In this document: one piece after another, positions 31,937-43,599 of the stretch
Layout: every line of letters begins with the position of its first letter
How positions within the stretch are numbered: the first letter of the stretch is position 1
NCBI GenBank assembly: GCA_006384855.1
Contig: VCJN01003120.1
Span: 62,001 to 126,000, forward strand
Reading direction: 5' to 3'
Source: Tetraselmis striata
Lineage: Eukaryota > Chlorophyta > Chlorodendrophyceae > Chlorodendrales > Chlorodendraceae
Length of the DNA: 64,000 nucleotides
Position numbers and translations under genes: made by a program
Notes under the pieces: generated by a model
What the model saw: only the letters and a program-made list of their open reading frames with translations
Databases searched by the model: none
What the model was told of the DNA's origin: nothing

Positions 31937-34290
31937 TCACGCGTTGATCTTGGCATACATGGCGTCCACCTCGGCCTGGTAGCGCTTCAGCAGCTGCGGG
32001 CGCTTGAGCTTGAAGGTGGGCGTGATCAGGTTGCGCTCCACGTCAAAGGCCTCCGGCTCAAGGTGCACCGCCTTGACGATCTCGAAGCCCTTGAGGCCGC
32101 TGCTGCGCCCCGTCTTGACCAGCGCGTCCAGCACCGCCTTCTTGGCGGCCTCGTCGCCGCACAGCTCCGCGACGTCGCCCGACGCGCCGTTCTCCTTGGC
32201 CCAGTGCTTGAGGGGGCCCTCCGCGGGCACGACCACGCACACGAGCGCGCTGTGGTAGCTGTTGCCGTACACCCAGATCTGCTCCACCATGTCGCACTTG
32301 CCAAAGGCGGCCTCCACCTTCTCCACTGCGATGTACTCGCCCTGGGACCTGCAGCACGCCCCGGCCACTCAGCTGCCGCAATTGCAACCCACCCTTCCCG
32401 GGTACCAAGATGGAGTGCATGCAATGAAGTAAAGGGGGGGGAGGGGGGGGGGGGGGGGGGGGGGGCTTGAGGGCGTACAGCTTGAAGATGTTCTTCTTCC
32501 TGCACACCAAGGACGCATCACAAAGGCGGCACACAGAACAGTTAGGCAGAGATCTTCATGCCCCAGGGTTGCCCCCCCGCCCACCTCCCCCCCTCCCGCG
32601 CTCGCTGTCCCCTCTTGTTACTTAAGTAAGCGTGCAGGAGCGCAGGCGGCGGCGCACCGGTCGATGATCTTGAGCACGCCCTCGTCCGCAATCTCGCCGA
32701 TGTCGCCGGTGTGGAACCAGCCGCCCGGCTCGAGCACCTCGCGCGTGGTGTCTTCGAGCTTGTAGTAGCCGGCGGTGATGATGTCGCCGCGGATGAGCAC
32801 CTCCCCGCGCGGCGGGTGCGACAGCGCGTCGTAGTTGAGCTCCGGGCTGCTCTCCAGGCGCAGCTGCACGCCCGGCAGCGGCGGGCCCACGTTGCCGCCA
32901 GGGCTGTCCGGCAGCGAGACGCACGCGCCCGCCATGGTCTCCGTCAGGCCGTAGCCCTGGCACACCAGCGCGCACATCGCGACCTGCAGAAACTGCTCCA
33001 CGTGCGGGCTGAGCGGCGCGCCGCCGCTGATGATCACGCGGCAGCGCCCGCCGAGCGCGGCCTTGATCTTGGAGAAGACGAGGCTGTCGAAGAGGGGGGA
33101 CGCCTTGTGCTGCGGGAAGCCCTTGTCGAGGTAGTGGCGCTTGTGCCGCATCGCCCAATGGAAGAGCGCCGAGGGCAGCCAGCCCGCCTTCTTGATCTTG
33201 CCCATCACCGCGCCGTGGATGCGCTCAAAGACGCGCGGCACGCCCACAAACAGCGTCGGCTTGAGCGCGGCGATGTCGTCCGTGAGGCCCTTCATGTCGC
33301 CGCGCCAGTAGCCGATGGTGCCGCCCACGCTCAGATAAAACTCCTCTGCCACACGGTCGAAGATGTGCGCCAGGGGGAGGTAGGACAGGAACACGTCGTT
33401 CTGGTCCTGGTGCACGCCCACCGACACCAGGTAGCGCTGCAGACAGCTCATCTCCGCCAGCACGCTCTTGTGCCGGATCATCACGCCCTTCGGGTCGCCG
33501 GTGGTGCCTACGGGAGGAGCACCGCAAGGCACATGCAGGGGGGGGGGGGGGGGGGGGATTCAGTGGGCATCCAGACGACCAACCGCCCTTGGCCCCGTCT
33601 ACCCGCTACACACCACAGATACCCGCATGCTCCTGTCGGGCCCCATCGCTCCATCAGCCTCCTGTCAGGCGGCTGCACTGGGCGGGGCACGGCGGACAGG
33701 GGAGAGCGCAGCGCACCGGAGGTGTACATGATGGTGCACAGGTCCTCGGGGGTGGGCATCTCCGCCTCCTTGGGCGCAGCCTGCCCCTTGGCCAGGAAGT
33801 CTTCAAAGGGGGAGACGGCCACGCCGGACATGGATTGCAGCACCTCCTCGCTCGCGTCGCCCCAGTACACCACCTGCTTGAGCTGCAGCTTGCCGAGCGC
33901 CTGCCAGCCAGCAGCACACGCGCTGAATCACTCACCCAGCACACGCTGCCCCAATGACCACCCCCCATCCCCCCTCTTGAGGCATTATCCCGCTCAGGGG
34001 GGGGGGGGGGGGGGGGGAGCGGCCGCCTTGCCCGCGCGCACCTTGGCCAGCTCAGGCAGTTTGGCGCTCTGCACAAAGACGACAGTGGCCTCCGAGTGGT
34101 TCAGGATGAACTCCACCGCGTTCTCGCCCAGTGTGTCGTACAGCGGCACGCAGATGTAGGACATGCGGTTGCAGGCCTGGCACCGGGCAGCGCGCCAGTA
34201 TCAGCCCCGACAATCCAGCAGACAGCAGACAAGCTAGTTCGTGAACAACCACCCCCCCCCCCCTCCCCAAAACACCACCACCACCCCCCC

Positions 34291-34325
<35 letters not shown>

Positions 34326-35175
34326 GCTCGACAGGACCGATAACGGTTAAACCCGTGCAGCACCTCCAAAGCCGGCCTCCTTTGGCGGCCATATAGTTCT
34401 GGAACGCTCGGTTTCGGCGACGGCACCGTCAGGGCGATCAAGTAAAGCGACAAAATAGTCTACTGTATCATTCGGGGTTCGGCAGTTGGTTGTGTAACTG
34501 AGTCTCGCCAAACACGTGGGAGGGGGGGGGGGGGGGGATGAGGGGGGTTAACTCAACCTGGGCGCCGCACCTGCATCGTGACCATCCACTCCGGGCAGTT
34601 CTGGCCGTACACGGCCACCGAGTCCGCCTTGCCGAGGCCGAGGCCGGCAATCGCGGATGCGATCGCCTCAACCTTGGCTCCCACCTGCGGGATGCAACTG
34701 CGCGTCAGTTGCTGGCGACAAGTCGAGAGACGGTAACGGTAGGTGGGCGTGCTGGTGCTGCGCTGGGCGCCGGTTCGTCGCGCCCTCAGGCGATGTTACC
34801 GTATGTATCCGAGTACTAACGGTATTGTATCGCTAATTGGGCTGTGGAAAGAGTAGCAGCAGATATCGCCGTGCGCTGAGGGACGAAACCCGCGCGCCCG
34901 AGGCCAGGCGCGACGACGCGCAACCGACGCACCTCCTTGTACGACAGGTATGTGAAGGGCTCGCCCTTCTCGCGGGTGCCGAGGCAGTTATTGTCGGGGT
35001 AGCGCTCCACGCTGCGCGTCCACATATCGGCCAGCGTGGTGCAACCCTCCAGATCGTCCTTGATGTCGTTGCCGCCCGCGAGCTCGTAGATGGCGCTGGC
35101 GGAGGGGACGTCCGCGGAGGCGGGCCGCTGAGGGCCCACCTCCGCCAACAGCGGAAACGCGGAGGAGGCGCTCAT
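31937..35175 (-). CDS. Long-chain acyl-CoA synthetase, 7 exons
   Basis: Exons (minus) 35175-34933, 34684-34571, 34176-34042, 33900-33717, 33507-32658, 32499-32479 and 32348-31937 join in phase to 652 residues, the usual length for eukaryotic long-chain acyl-CoA synthetases. The enzyme activates free fatty acids to acyl-CoA with ATP. Visible adenylate-forming motifs: YTSGTTGDPKGV at about 222-233, split by intron 4; GYGLTETMAG; GWFHTGDIGEIADEG; IIDRKKNIFKL at about 506-516; and the C-terminal LITPTFKLKRPQLLKRY. Exon 6 is only 21 nt and supplies the KKNIFKL core; its donor GTACGC joins to GTCCCAG to give KLSQGEYIAVEK as expected for the family. No clear transit peptide, membrane segment or peroxisomal C-terminal signal is seen. 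Membrane-associated ER or plastid-envelope activity is possible. Confidence 0.92.
34293..34323. repeat. AC dinucleotide repeat
   Basis: About 15 AC units in intron 2 of the acyl-CoA synthetase gene, directly after a C-rich run. Confidence 0.95.
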
Positions 35176-35746
35176 GGCTGTCTAGGGTTCCAGGTGAGGA
35201 TGTTCTTCGTTGGGTTCCGGGGAATCTGCGCGCAGGTGTGTGTGAGCGATTGGCGAGTGAGGTGAACCGGCCGGGGCACGCAGCACGGGGTTACCTGGGC
35301 GAGCACGTACAAGTGGCACGGGAATGATGACGAGGCGGGCGACGACAATATGATCGGCAGGGCGCTAGCAACTAGGGTACCGTTGTACCAGTACCCCTCA
35401 CAATCGGTGCTATACATATACTGTAATAAAGTACAGTAAAATTCGCCCCGGGTCATCGGCCGAAGCCGCCCCAGCTCTTGACGTACACATATAATATACA
35501 TAATAACCCTACATACGATTTAGACACCCCTGGTGATGCTGGCTACCAACCCTTATGTGATGTGTGTTTACGAGTATTTCCAATGTAGGACATTCATGTC
35601 TACCCGCGGTAATAAAATGGTATTGCTACTTATGCTATGGTGATATTTCAAAGCTTTGGCTTGGGTTACAGTGTTGTTTAAGTCAGGAGCCTGTCGGCAA
35701 CCCGCGAGAACAGAAAGCACAAAATGAGGGAGGGAGGGAGCGAGGC
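35176..35746 (-). promoter_or_regulatory. Upstream region of the acyl-CoA synthetase gene
   Basis: 570 bases between the start codon and a retroelement terminal repeat. The promoter should lie here; no clear box can be placed. At about 35434-35476 it carries a block (TTCGCCCCGGG...GAAGCCGCCCCAGC) that is repeated at 45058-45092. Confidence 0.4.
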
Positions 35747-36077
35747 ACGCGGCCCGCCACATGGTAGGCGGGGTGCGAAGATATGGAAGATGGGGACAAC
35801 AGATAGCCCGCTAGCTTTAATAAGAATTCTACCTTGATTGCGGTCGACTTGTGCGTGGTGCGAGAGTAGTTGATTGTGATCGACTTTTGTACGGCAGTTT
35901 CGTCTCAGGCAGATTTCAGGGTTGAAGCATACTAATATGCGGACTGTCGTGCTTTTGAGTACGAAGTTATGAGCTGCGAGCATCGCATGCTTGCCACATT
36001 TTTGACGCGTACGCAGGCGAACGCGCGCAGGACTCGCCATGCGGAAAAGGAAACCCCAACTACCGGTAGTAAACATT
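35747..36077. repeat. Terminal direct repeat of a DIRS-like element, left copy
   Basis: 331 bp, starting ACGCGGCCCGCCAC and ending CCGGTAGTAAACATT, in the same orientation as 38725-39047. Copies differ by roughly one base in ten with several small indels, so the insertion is not recent. Confidence 0.8.
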
Positions 36078-36170
36078 TCAAAGAGGAGGGGGCTGAGTGG
36101 TTTGTCGCGCTCAATCTTGGGGCACGACGCAGGAGGGCGCCGGCCGGCCCGAGGGGCAGACGAGGGGCGG

Positions 36171-38145
36171 TCAAAAATCCGGGGCAGGGCACCGGGCCCG
36201 AAGCAGGGGGAGCCAGAAGGCGACCACTGGCCACTTGAGAGCACCGACGCCAGTGCGTACGCCGAGGCGGCCCGGCGCGAAGAGGTCCAGGGAGGGCGGG
36301 AAGACAACCACCTCGGATGCCATTTCTGAGAGGCGTTTGTGCCAGCCGCGTTCGGGCCAGTAGGGCACGATTACGGTGGCTGCCGCGCCAGAGGTGTAGA
36401 GCTTGATGACGAGGTTGTCAATGAGGCCCCATGGGGGGTTGCGCCAGTTGTGCTCACGATGCCATGCGCCATCGGACAGGCGCATGCTATCGGTGGCCTC
36501 GTTGCAAGGGTCACGCCAGCGGGAATTGTTGCGAGGGAGCCTCGCGTTCTCCATGTATGGTGGCGAAGCGGTCGATGGTGTGACGCCCCCAGATGTATGT
36601 TATCGAGGTGGTTGAAGTGGCGTAGGCTGAACGCCCAGTCGTCGTAGTCAATTTTGCGGCTGAGGCGGTCAGCCCAGATGTTCGCCGTGGTCTTGATGTA
36701 GCGCGCACGGATGGAGATGTAGTGGGAGTCAAGGATGAACCACAATTTTCGCATCATTCTCCGTCATGAGCAGAGGGAAGCGGGAGGTGAGGTTGGCGAG
36801 GACGTGGACCACACCCATGTTGTCCTTGTGGAGCAGCACCTGTCGACCTCGCAGCTCCGAGAGGAATCTGAGCACGGCGTACCGGACAGCCTTGAGCTCC
36901 TTGTAGGTGATGTGCAGCTCGCAGTCACCGTCGTACCGGAACCCGCGCGCCTTGGTGAGTTCGTTGAGAACGGCACCTCACCCGCAGCCTGAGCTGTCGA
37001 CATGCATGTAGGCCGTCTCCACGGGCTTGTAGATGGAGCGGCCGTTGATGTGGTTGGGGACCGCCACCCACCACTCGGGTCGAGTCGGAGCTAGCGCGTC
37101 ATCTTGACGCGCCCGCTCCATGAGTTTTTAGTGCGGAGCACGTCGTGCAGCTCGCGCATGTAGAACCGCGCCGGCTTGTTTTCGAGAAATAAGAATTGAG
37201 CGCGTTCTACTAGGGACGCGAGCTCTCGCACATGCAGCCATCGCATGCCTCGCTTAGCACGGCGGATGCGGCCGAAGGTTGTAGCAGCGAGGGAATCGAG
37301 TTTCCGAAGAGGGTCTCGAATCCTACCGCTCCGCGAGTCGATCTCCATACCGAGGTGCTCCCGCCGTTGTACCGGCTCCCATTGGCCTTTGTCGGGATGT
37401 CGGCTGAGACCCAACCGTCCGAGCAAGGAGGTGAGGCGGTCGCGCACGGTATAAGCTTGCGCTCGGCTGGACGCAAAGAACATGAAGTCATCCATGTAGG
37501 GGAGCATGCGGCAGCCATTGGCTGCGCAGCGCTTGACGTCGCCCCATGCTCATTTTGGCACGACGCAATCCTTGGGAGGTCACTGCGAAGTCGGGGCGTC
37601 GCAGATGGTGTTTGAACGCCGCAGTGAGGGAGCAGAAGCAGTAGGAGCTCAGGCTCCACCCCATGGGGAGCCCCGCCAGCCGGTAGAGCTTGCCTCGGTA
37701 GTTGACGGTGAAATAGTCTCGGTCTTCGGGAGCGGTGCCGACGGCGTAGAAGCCGTCATGTTGGTCCATGGAGAGCATGTAGTCGCCCGGCCGAGCCAGG
37801 TGACGCATCCGCGTGAGAGTCTCGAAACTCAGGCTTCGCTCCTCGCGGTACCGGTTGAGGGGCCGTAGATCGATGATGAGCCGCCTTTTATATTGACGCC
37901 CGGTTTAGGTACGAGGAACAACCGAGAAACCCACCGCAAACAGTGGCCTTCCACGCTCCGCTAATTAGGAAGCGGCCTAGCTCTTCGTCCATGAATAAGC
38001 GTAGCTGGTTGGGAGTCGCGTCCTCCATCGAACCCCTTGGTTGAAAGGGGCGAGCGGCCCGTTCTTGAACGGGATGCGCAGCCACGCCGTTGCGGATCAT
38101 GTCGACAACCGGCGGCCAACGCCGATGTCCGCCCATGCTTGCCAA
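36171..38145 (-). pseudogene. DIRS-like reverse transcriptase/RNase H, disrupted
   Basis: Read leftwards in shifting frames, the sequence gives the ordered parts of a reverse transcriptase: RRLIIDLRPLNRY (about 37890), GDYMLSMDQHDGFY and RLAGLPMGWS (37700-37780), and the catalytic YMDD box in LPYMDDFMFFA (about 37490). An RNase H-like region follows (HVDSSG; LHITYKELKAVRYAV; HKDNMG; ANIWADRLSR). Then comes the block typical of DIRS polyproteins: HTIDRFAT, ENARLPRNNSRWRDP, NPPWGLIDNLV and ATVIVPYWPERGW, ending near 36171. Several stops and frameshifts break it, so it is not expected to be active. Confidence 0.75.
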
Positions 38146-38724
38146 TTGCGTCGCACCCGGTGGCGCATGTAATCAGACTCATGGGTGCACGAGTCGGCAC
38201 GCGAGCCGGAGCCCACAGGACTACGCGCGTGGCCCGCAGGGGTCTGTCCCCGCTCGGGAGCGACATCGGCCGCCCGAGTCCGCGTGCTCGTCGCACGCCG
38301 CGGCATGAGTAACCGACCGGAGGAAGCAGCTCGTTCGGTCACGGTAGACGATTCGGCCACCGGCCGGACACGGAATCGTAGCCAGTCCCGATGTATATGT
38401 TTGAATCGGCCAGCTAGGCCGAGGCGCCGAGCAGTCAGCGCCAAGATGGAGCGTGCCATTGTGAGGCCACGCAAAGGGGCCACCAGTACCACCAACCCGC
38501 GCAACAGAGCGCGGTTGGAATGGGGTCTTGTTGAGAAGAAGGGCGCGGTGTTTTAGCGCTTGCCTTTTCGAAGGTGCGACTCTAAGGCGTCAGATGTCAA
38601 CAATAGTGGGCTAGTCGCACCCAAGAAGACGGTACCGGCGGTCGGAGGACGGCGGGTCTTCACACGTGGTTCGGGCGTGCGGGAAAGTCAAAACGTCTTG
38701 CACAGGACGAACATGTGAGCATCG

Positions 38725-39047
38725 ACGCGGCCCGCCACATTGTAGGCGGGGCGCGAAGATGGAAGATGGGGACAGCAGATAGCCCGCTAGCCTTAATAAG
38801 AATTCTACCTTGATTGCGGTCGACTTGTGCGTGGTGCTGGAGTTGATTGTGATCGTTTGTACGGCAGTTTCGTCTCAGGCAGATTTCGGGGTTGAAGCAT
38901 AGTGGTACGTGGACTACCGTGCTTTTGAGTACGATGTTTTAAGCTGCGAGCATCGCATGCGTGCCACATTTGTAACGCGTACGCAGGCGAACGCGCGCAG
39001 CGGTTGCCGTGCGGAAAAGGAAACCCCAACTACCGGTAGTAAACATT
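38725..39047. repeat. Terminal direct repeat of a DIRS-like element, right copy
   Basis: 323 bp, partner of 35747-36077. Confidence 0.8.
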
Positions 39048-40140
39048 ACTACATGTGCTAGCTGCAACATTCCAGAAATCCGTACAGAAATCCAGAAGAA
39101 AATCCAGCTACGGGCCACCAGAGGCAGGAGCCGTCATGGCAGCCACCGACCAGCCAGGCATCGCCACCCGCGAGCCGCCGCTCCATGCAGTAGGGACGCT
39201 CTCCCCGGCACACAAGTCCGGGCCACTCTAATAGCGGCACTAGGCCGAATGTGAGGTGGAGGCGCCGATAGGAAAGAAGCTTCGAAGAGGTTTCGCAGCA
39301 AGGAACGGAAGTGGGGGGGGGGGGGGGGGGGGGTCGACCCAGAACGGGGCGCCACGGGCGCGGGTAACCGACGCGGGCCTCTCATCGCCAAATCCGTTGC
39401 CAGCTCGGTCGCGTCCCCTTTCGCCAAAGGTAGAACTCCCTCCACGGCAAAACATCCCAGGCCACTCCAATAGCGGCACTAGGCCGAATGTGAGGTGGAG
39501 GCGCCGACAGGACAAGAAGGGAGAGGGTACTCAACGAACAGCGAAAGAGAAGTTGACCGGACGACCAGCAACGACATAAGACGCCGGTGTCCAGCTTGCA
39601 CTGCTCCTCTGCTCCTCTGCAGGAGTGACAGCACGGGCGGGTCCAAGGCTACCAAGGTGCCACCCGAGCACGAGCCCCGCCCCATCCCCAGCCGGGGGTG
39701 GAGGCGGACGGAGGGCTCGCGATTTAGAGAGCCGAGGACGGTCGTCGGGTCCACCCAGGTAGCGGGTGGGTGGGTGGGGGGAAAGTCCACACGGCTACAA
39801 TAAGGTACCATACCACTACAGTATTTTTTTAAGTATACTTCATATGCATCCATAATGCCACACCCGGCATAGACGATTCCAAAACGTAATCCCCATAATA
39901 TGTACGGGTACTGCCGCGTACCCGTAACTCCATAATTTCGGCGGCCCTTTTGGAGAGATACCGTCATACCGGGCATCTGCGCAAAAGCGACTAGGCATAG
40001 ATTCCAAAATTTACCCTCCAAAATGCCGGACGCCGCAATGCCGCAACAGCCGGGCCGCGGCCCGGGCCGCCGCATTGCCGCAACAGCCGCCATTGCGCAG
40101 CAAACAACCGTAGCACCCCCTACTCGCTCGCTACGGATCG
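39048..40140. other. Repeat-containing spacer, no supported gene
   Basis: A block of about 50 bp (AATAGCGGCACTAGGCCGAA onwards) occurs twice in direct orientation at about 39230-39280 and 39468-39516, about 238 bases apart, separated by a poly-G run at 39314-39332. Small frames (for example minus 40153-39479) have no recognisable domain. The GC-rich repeat CGCAATGCCGCAACAGCC recurs at 40036-40095. Confidence 0.45.
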
Positions 40141-41641
40141 GTGGGATGTGCACGCAGTGAAGCTAGCCGCAGCCTCGAGAGGCTCTTTATATGGGCCGCG
40201 GGCTGCACGGTTGTCGTGGCAGCGGCCACGTTTGTCGTGAACTCGTCGCGGAAAAGGCGCCGTGCTGTCGGTGAAGGCGATTGGTTGGTGCGACTCGCTC
40301 CATGCGGGCGCGGTGGGAGTCGCCACGGCTGCAAGCCGCCTTCGCCTCGTTACAAGGGTGAGACAGGCAAACATCATGGTTGTTGCAGCCGACTAAAACC
40401 CAGTGGCACCTAAACTTTGTCGAGTATGCGCACATGGTTGCAGACCAGCACTGTGATGGGGAAAGCGTTCAAGCAAAAGTTCCGTGTGCCTTACAGCATT
40501 TTCTCGGACATACTGGCAGATATGCGGGCCTCGGGCCACTGCCCTGGCGATATGGCCAGAAGGCAGCGACGGGGACATCGTCCCGCCCATCCTCTCGCAA
40601 CGAAGCTCATGGCGGGTTTGCGTCGCTTGTCGTTGGGAGTTTCGGTGGACGGCGTGGAGTGCATGGCGGGCATCAACAACACTGTATTGCGAGATTTTGT
40701 TACTCAATAGGAGGAATGGTTCGTCGACAAGTACTACGACAAGTTGGAGAAGATGCCCAATGGAGACAAGGTACATGCATGCTTCAAAGGAACCCTTTCG
40801 CCGCTGCGGCCTGCCCTGATGGGTATCAAGCATGGATGTCGTCCATTCTCGATATGACAGGTGGCCCTACTCATTGCGCTTCCTCCACACCGGAAAAGAA
40901 GCATATCCCACACTTGGGTATCAATTCCATGTCGGCCACAACCGAGATATATACTGGATCAGCCATGGGTTCCCAGGAGCGAGAAATGACAAACTATTGT
41001 GAGATATGATACATTCATCCAAGCTCTGGCTGACGACGCAGAATACAAGAATTACACGTACAAGGTTTACACAACGATGGGGCAGGAGGTTGCGGAGTTG
41101 CGAGGCCTATGGGCTTTATGTGATGGTGGATATCACAAATATGGCTGACAACCAATTGTGGACCCAAGCATGCAGACATGGCGGATTTGAAGGGATGATC
41201 CGGCCTCTGCGAGTCGGTGCGCAAGGACGTGGAATGTGTGTTTGGGACGCTGGAGAAAGATTTGCAATACTGATTGGCCGCTTCCTCAATTGCCATGGCA
41301 AGGAGATCGAGCGCACTGTGAAGGTTTGCGCCATTCTGCACAACATGATCTTGCACTCAAGCGGGCTTGCGGATGCTTGACTGGAGAAGCATCACTGGAA
41401 GGTGGTTGATACAAAGGAAGCTAGACGATATGGATTGAGGTTGGATTTAATGAATGGATTCGTCAATGGTAGCCATGCTAGAACTGATGAGGCGCTAGAG
41501 GTACAGAGTGGGTGGTTTCACAAGCGCAATACAGTTGTCATGCATTACAATATTGCTCTAGCAAAGGGGGAGGTTCAGGCTTTACGACGAACGCGGGCTG
41601 AGAGAGATGATGAGGCAGCAGCTCAAGCATCTGGCCCGTGA
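40141..41641 (+). pseudogene. PIF/Harbinger transposase, frameshifted
   Basis: A DDE-type transposase spread over several frames. Frame 1 starts with a hydrophobic helix followed by basic residues (WAAGCTVVVAAATFVV, then RKRRR). Then come FRVPYSIFSDILADMR, RGHRPAHPLATKLMAGLRRL, EEWFVDKYYDKLEKMP, an ALCDGGYHK element carrying a catalytic-type aspartate, and the signature end RKDVECVFGTLEKRF, then LNCHGKEIERTVKVCAILHNM. HARBI1-type transposases end in this R.DVE..FG.LK.RF...HNM pattern. Premature stops at about 40414, 40710 and 41010 and frame changes show it is dead. A trailing helical segment continues to 41641. Confidence 0.75.
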
Positions 41642-41735
41642 ATGACTGCTTTGCCGCTGCAATTCTGAATATTGTTGTTGCTGCCCTAAACCCGTACGCA
41701 TCCATAGCACCAGCACGAATTACCAAAATTCGTCA

Positions 41736-43243
41736 TTACAGATTTCTCAGATTGGCGACTTGCTCCGCACCCTCGTCAGCAACATGTGCAACAAAGCGAT
41801 TTGCATCCACGAGCTCTTGGTAATAAGCATTTTGGTATTCAACGCTTCCAGGCAGAAATGTCTGCATATGTAGGACATCATTGGCAGTTGCAGAAAATTC
41901 AATAAGCCGCAATGCATGTCGCGATGACATCACAGAAAATTTAAATACAAGCAACCATGCATAATACATGCAGCCATGCACCTACAGCGGCAACCGCAGT
42001 GTCTATATCTTTGCTTTCTTTTGCTGCCGCCTCGGCGGTGAGTGTCATCGAATCGACGTGCCTCTCCATAACAGCGCACTGTGTGCGGACTGCGCCTCCC
42101 ATATCGCCAATGGCCTGTGTCATTTCGTCGATGGCGTACTTGCTGTGAGAAATGGTTGTGTCCTTTGTATCGTTGCCGTTCTGCTCAGCCAGCGTTGTCT
42201 CCGACGGGGCACCAGATTTGGTCTTCTTCACATCGCTATGGTGGGCGCAATGGATCCATGCAGTTCAGACCCAGACGCCGCCCTTTCATGCTTCCTCTCT
42301 TTTACCGCCCTACGTTGCGACGGCCCACCAATCCCACCCCCGAGTTCGGAGATGGACTTCAGAGCAGGATCATCATGGCATATATAGGGTGGTCCAAGAA
42401 ACAGAAACACCTCCCATTATGGAAATGTCCATCCCTCTTGAGGGTGGACGGACAAACCTTGCATCTTGCCAATCCTTTGACGCCAGTACCTGCGGTATCA
42501 TTTGCATGCAACAAGGCTGGTGTCGGTGAGAATCCATGAGGAATCAAGAAAAGGGTTAGTTATATAGGGGGCGCGAGCGAGCCGGGGGGGGGGGGCACCT
42601 CGCAAGCGCCTCCTTCACAAACTCCGTCATGTCCCAGCCACTGCGTTGCTTGTCTTTCACTTGTCACCAAATTGGAACGATGTGATTGATGACGCTGGCC
42701 TTGAGCTTGTCGGCCTTCCCCCAAAAGGACTCGGGGGTAGTTTTGGCCCGGCTCGAATGGCGGCGCAATGCTATGGTGTTCGCCCACCGGATAACTTCAG
42801 CAACCAGCGCCCCTGTCGTTTCAACTCCAACGCTTTCGACAGGTACTATCTCGCCTTTGAATCCTCTTGCAAGCCCTGGCGATCCTGAATTTGCTCCTCG
42901 TCGCACTGGGCGAGTGCGAGACGCATGCGACAACCTCAATGGGCGCCCAGTTCGGTACGCCCGCCTTCTTGCCCTTGGCCTTCTTCGAACCAGACCCACC
43001 TGCCACGCCGGCGGGTTCGGCGGGGCCCGTGCCTGCCTCTTCCTCTCCGTCCATGGCAGCGTCCGCGACGCCTCGGGTTGGGGGCGTCTTGCCCAGTGCT
43101 GTCGCTTGCTCTGCACGACCGGGTGCAGAGCCGGGAGAAGATGCCGGGCCGCCAACTGCCTGCTGCGCCAGCTGCGCCATGGAGGCACCTCCCTACCACT
43201 CACGCGCGGTCGCAGCCCGTCCTTGCCGTTGACCTGCCCGTGA
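41736..43243 (-). pseudogene. Possible Harbinger accessory DNA-binding protein remnant
   Basis: Minus-strand frames tail-to-tail with the transposase: 43180-42821 (Ala/Gly/Lys-rich, with KGKKAGVPNWAPIEVVACV), 42850-42664 (RTRPESFWGKADKLKA-like part reading TTPESFWGKADKLKASVIN), and 42231-41736 (Gln/Ala-rich helix, then FLPGSVEYQNAYYQELVDANRF). PIF/Harbinger transposons typically encode a Myb/SANT-like protein beside the transposase, and the G-x-x-NW-x-x-x-E pattern fits the first helix of such a domain. The frames do not join into one open reading frame, so it is degenerate. The assignment rests mainly on position. Confidence 0.35.
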
Positions 43244-43386
43244 GGCAGTCCACAGGGCCCTAGGTCGAGCACGAGTGGCGGGATCTGGCACGGGCTGGCG
43301 CAAGTGGGTGCGGATGTGTGCGGATGGGCCTCGGCGGGATGGGGCCAGAAAGCGCGGGCACACCGCACGCGCCTTTTGGGGATTTA

Positions 43387-43456
43387 GTTTTGGAGAGCGG
43401 CGCCACCTCCATAATCGGGCCCGATTATGGACCGAGGTGGCGCCGCTCTCCAAAAC
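43387..43456. repeat. 70-bp two-part palindrome
   Basis: Outer 23-bp arms (GTTTTGGAGAGCGGCGCCAC onwards) flank a 20-bp perfect palindrome, CATAATCGGGCCCGATTATG, with a short unpaired bit on the right side. It lies between the Harbinger accessory region and a reverse transcriptase fragment and may be a foldback or MITE-type end. Confidence 0.85.
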
Positions 43457-43599
43457 GAAATCCCCCAAATTTTGGCCCTTTTGGATTATGGAGATTATGT
43501 CGAATCGGGGTCTGAGGGCTCCAATCTCCAAAACGTACCGCTTCGGTATCCAAATCAGGCAACCGCCTTTTGGATATCACGTTTTGGAATCTATGCCGA

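Larger units (their letters stand above)
35747..39047 (-). mobile_element. Decayed DIRS-like retrotransposon
   Basis: A 3.3-kb unit bounded by direct repeats and carrying a minus-strand reverse transcriptase/RNase H region. DIRS-order elements use a tyrosine recombinase instead of an integrase and often have split direct repeats; here the repeats are at the two ends and no recombinase motif was recognised. Assignment rests on the reverse transcriptase/RNase H style, not on the ends. Confidence 0.65.

Noticed and set aside
32711-34159. 482-codon plus-strand frame
   Set aside because: Antisense to acyl-CoA synthetase exons 3-5 and their introns, with no recognisable protein.
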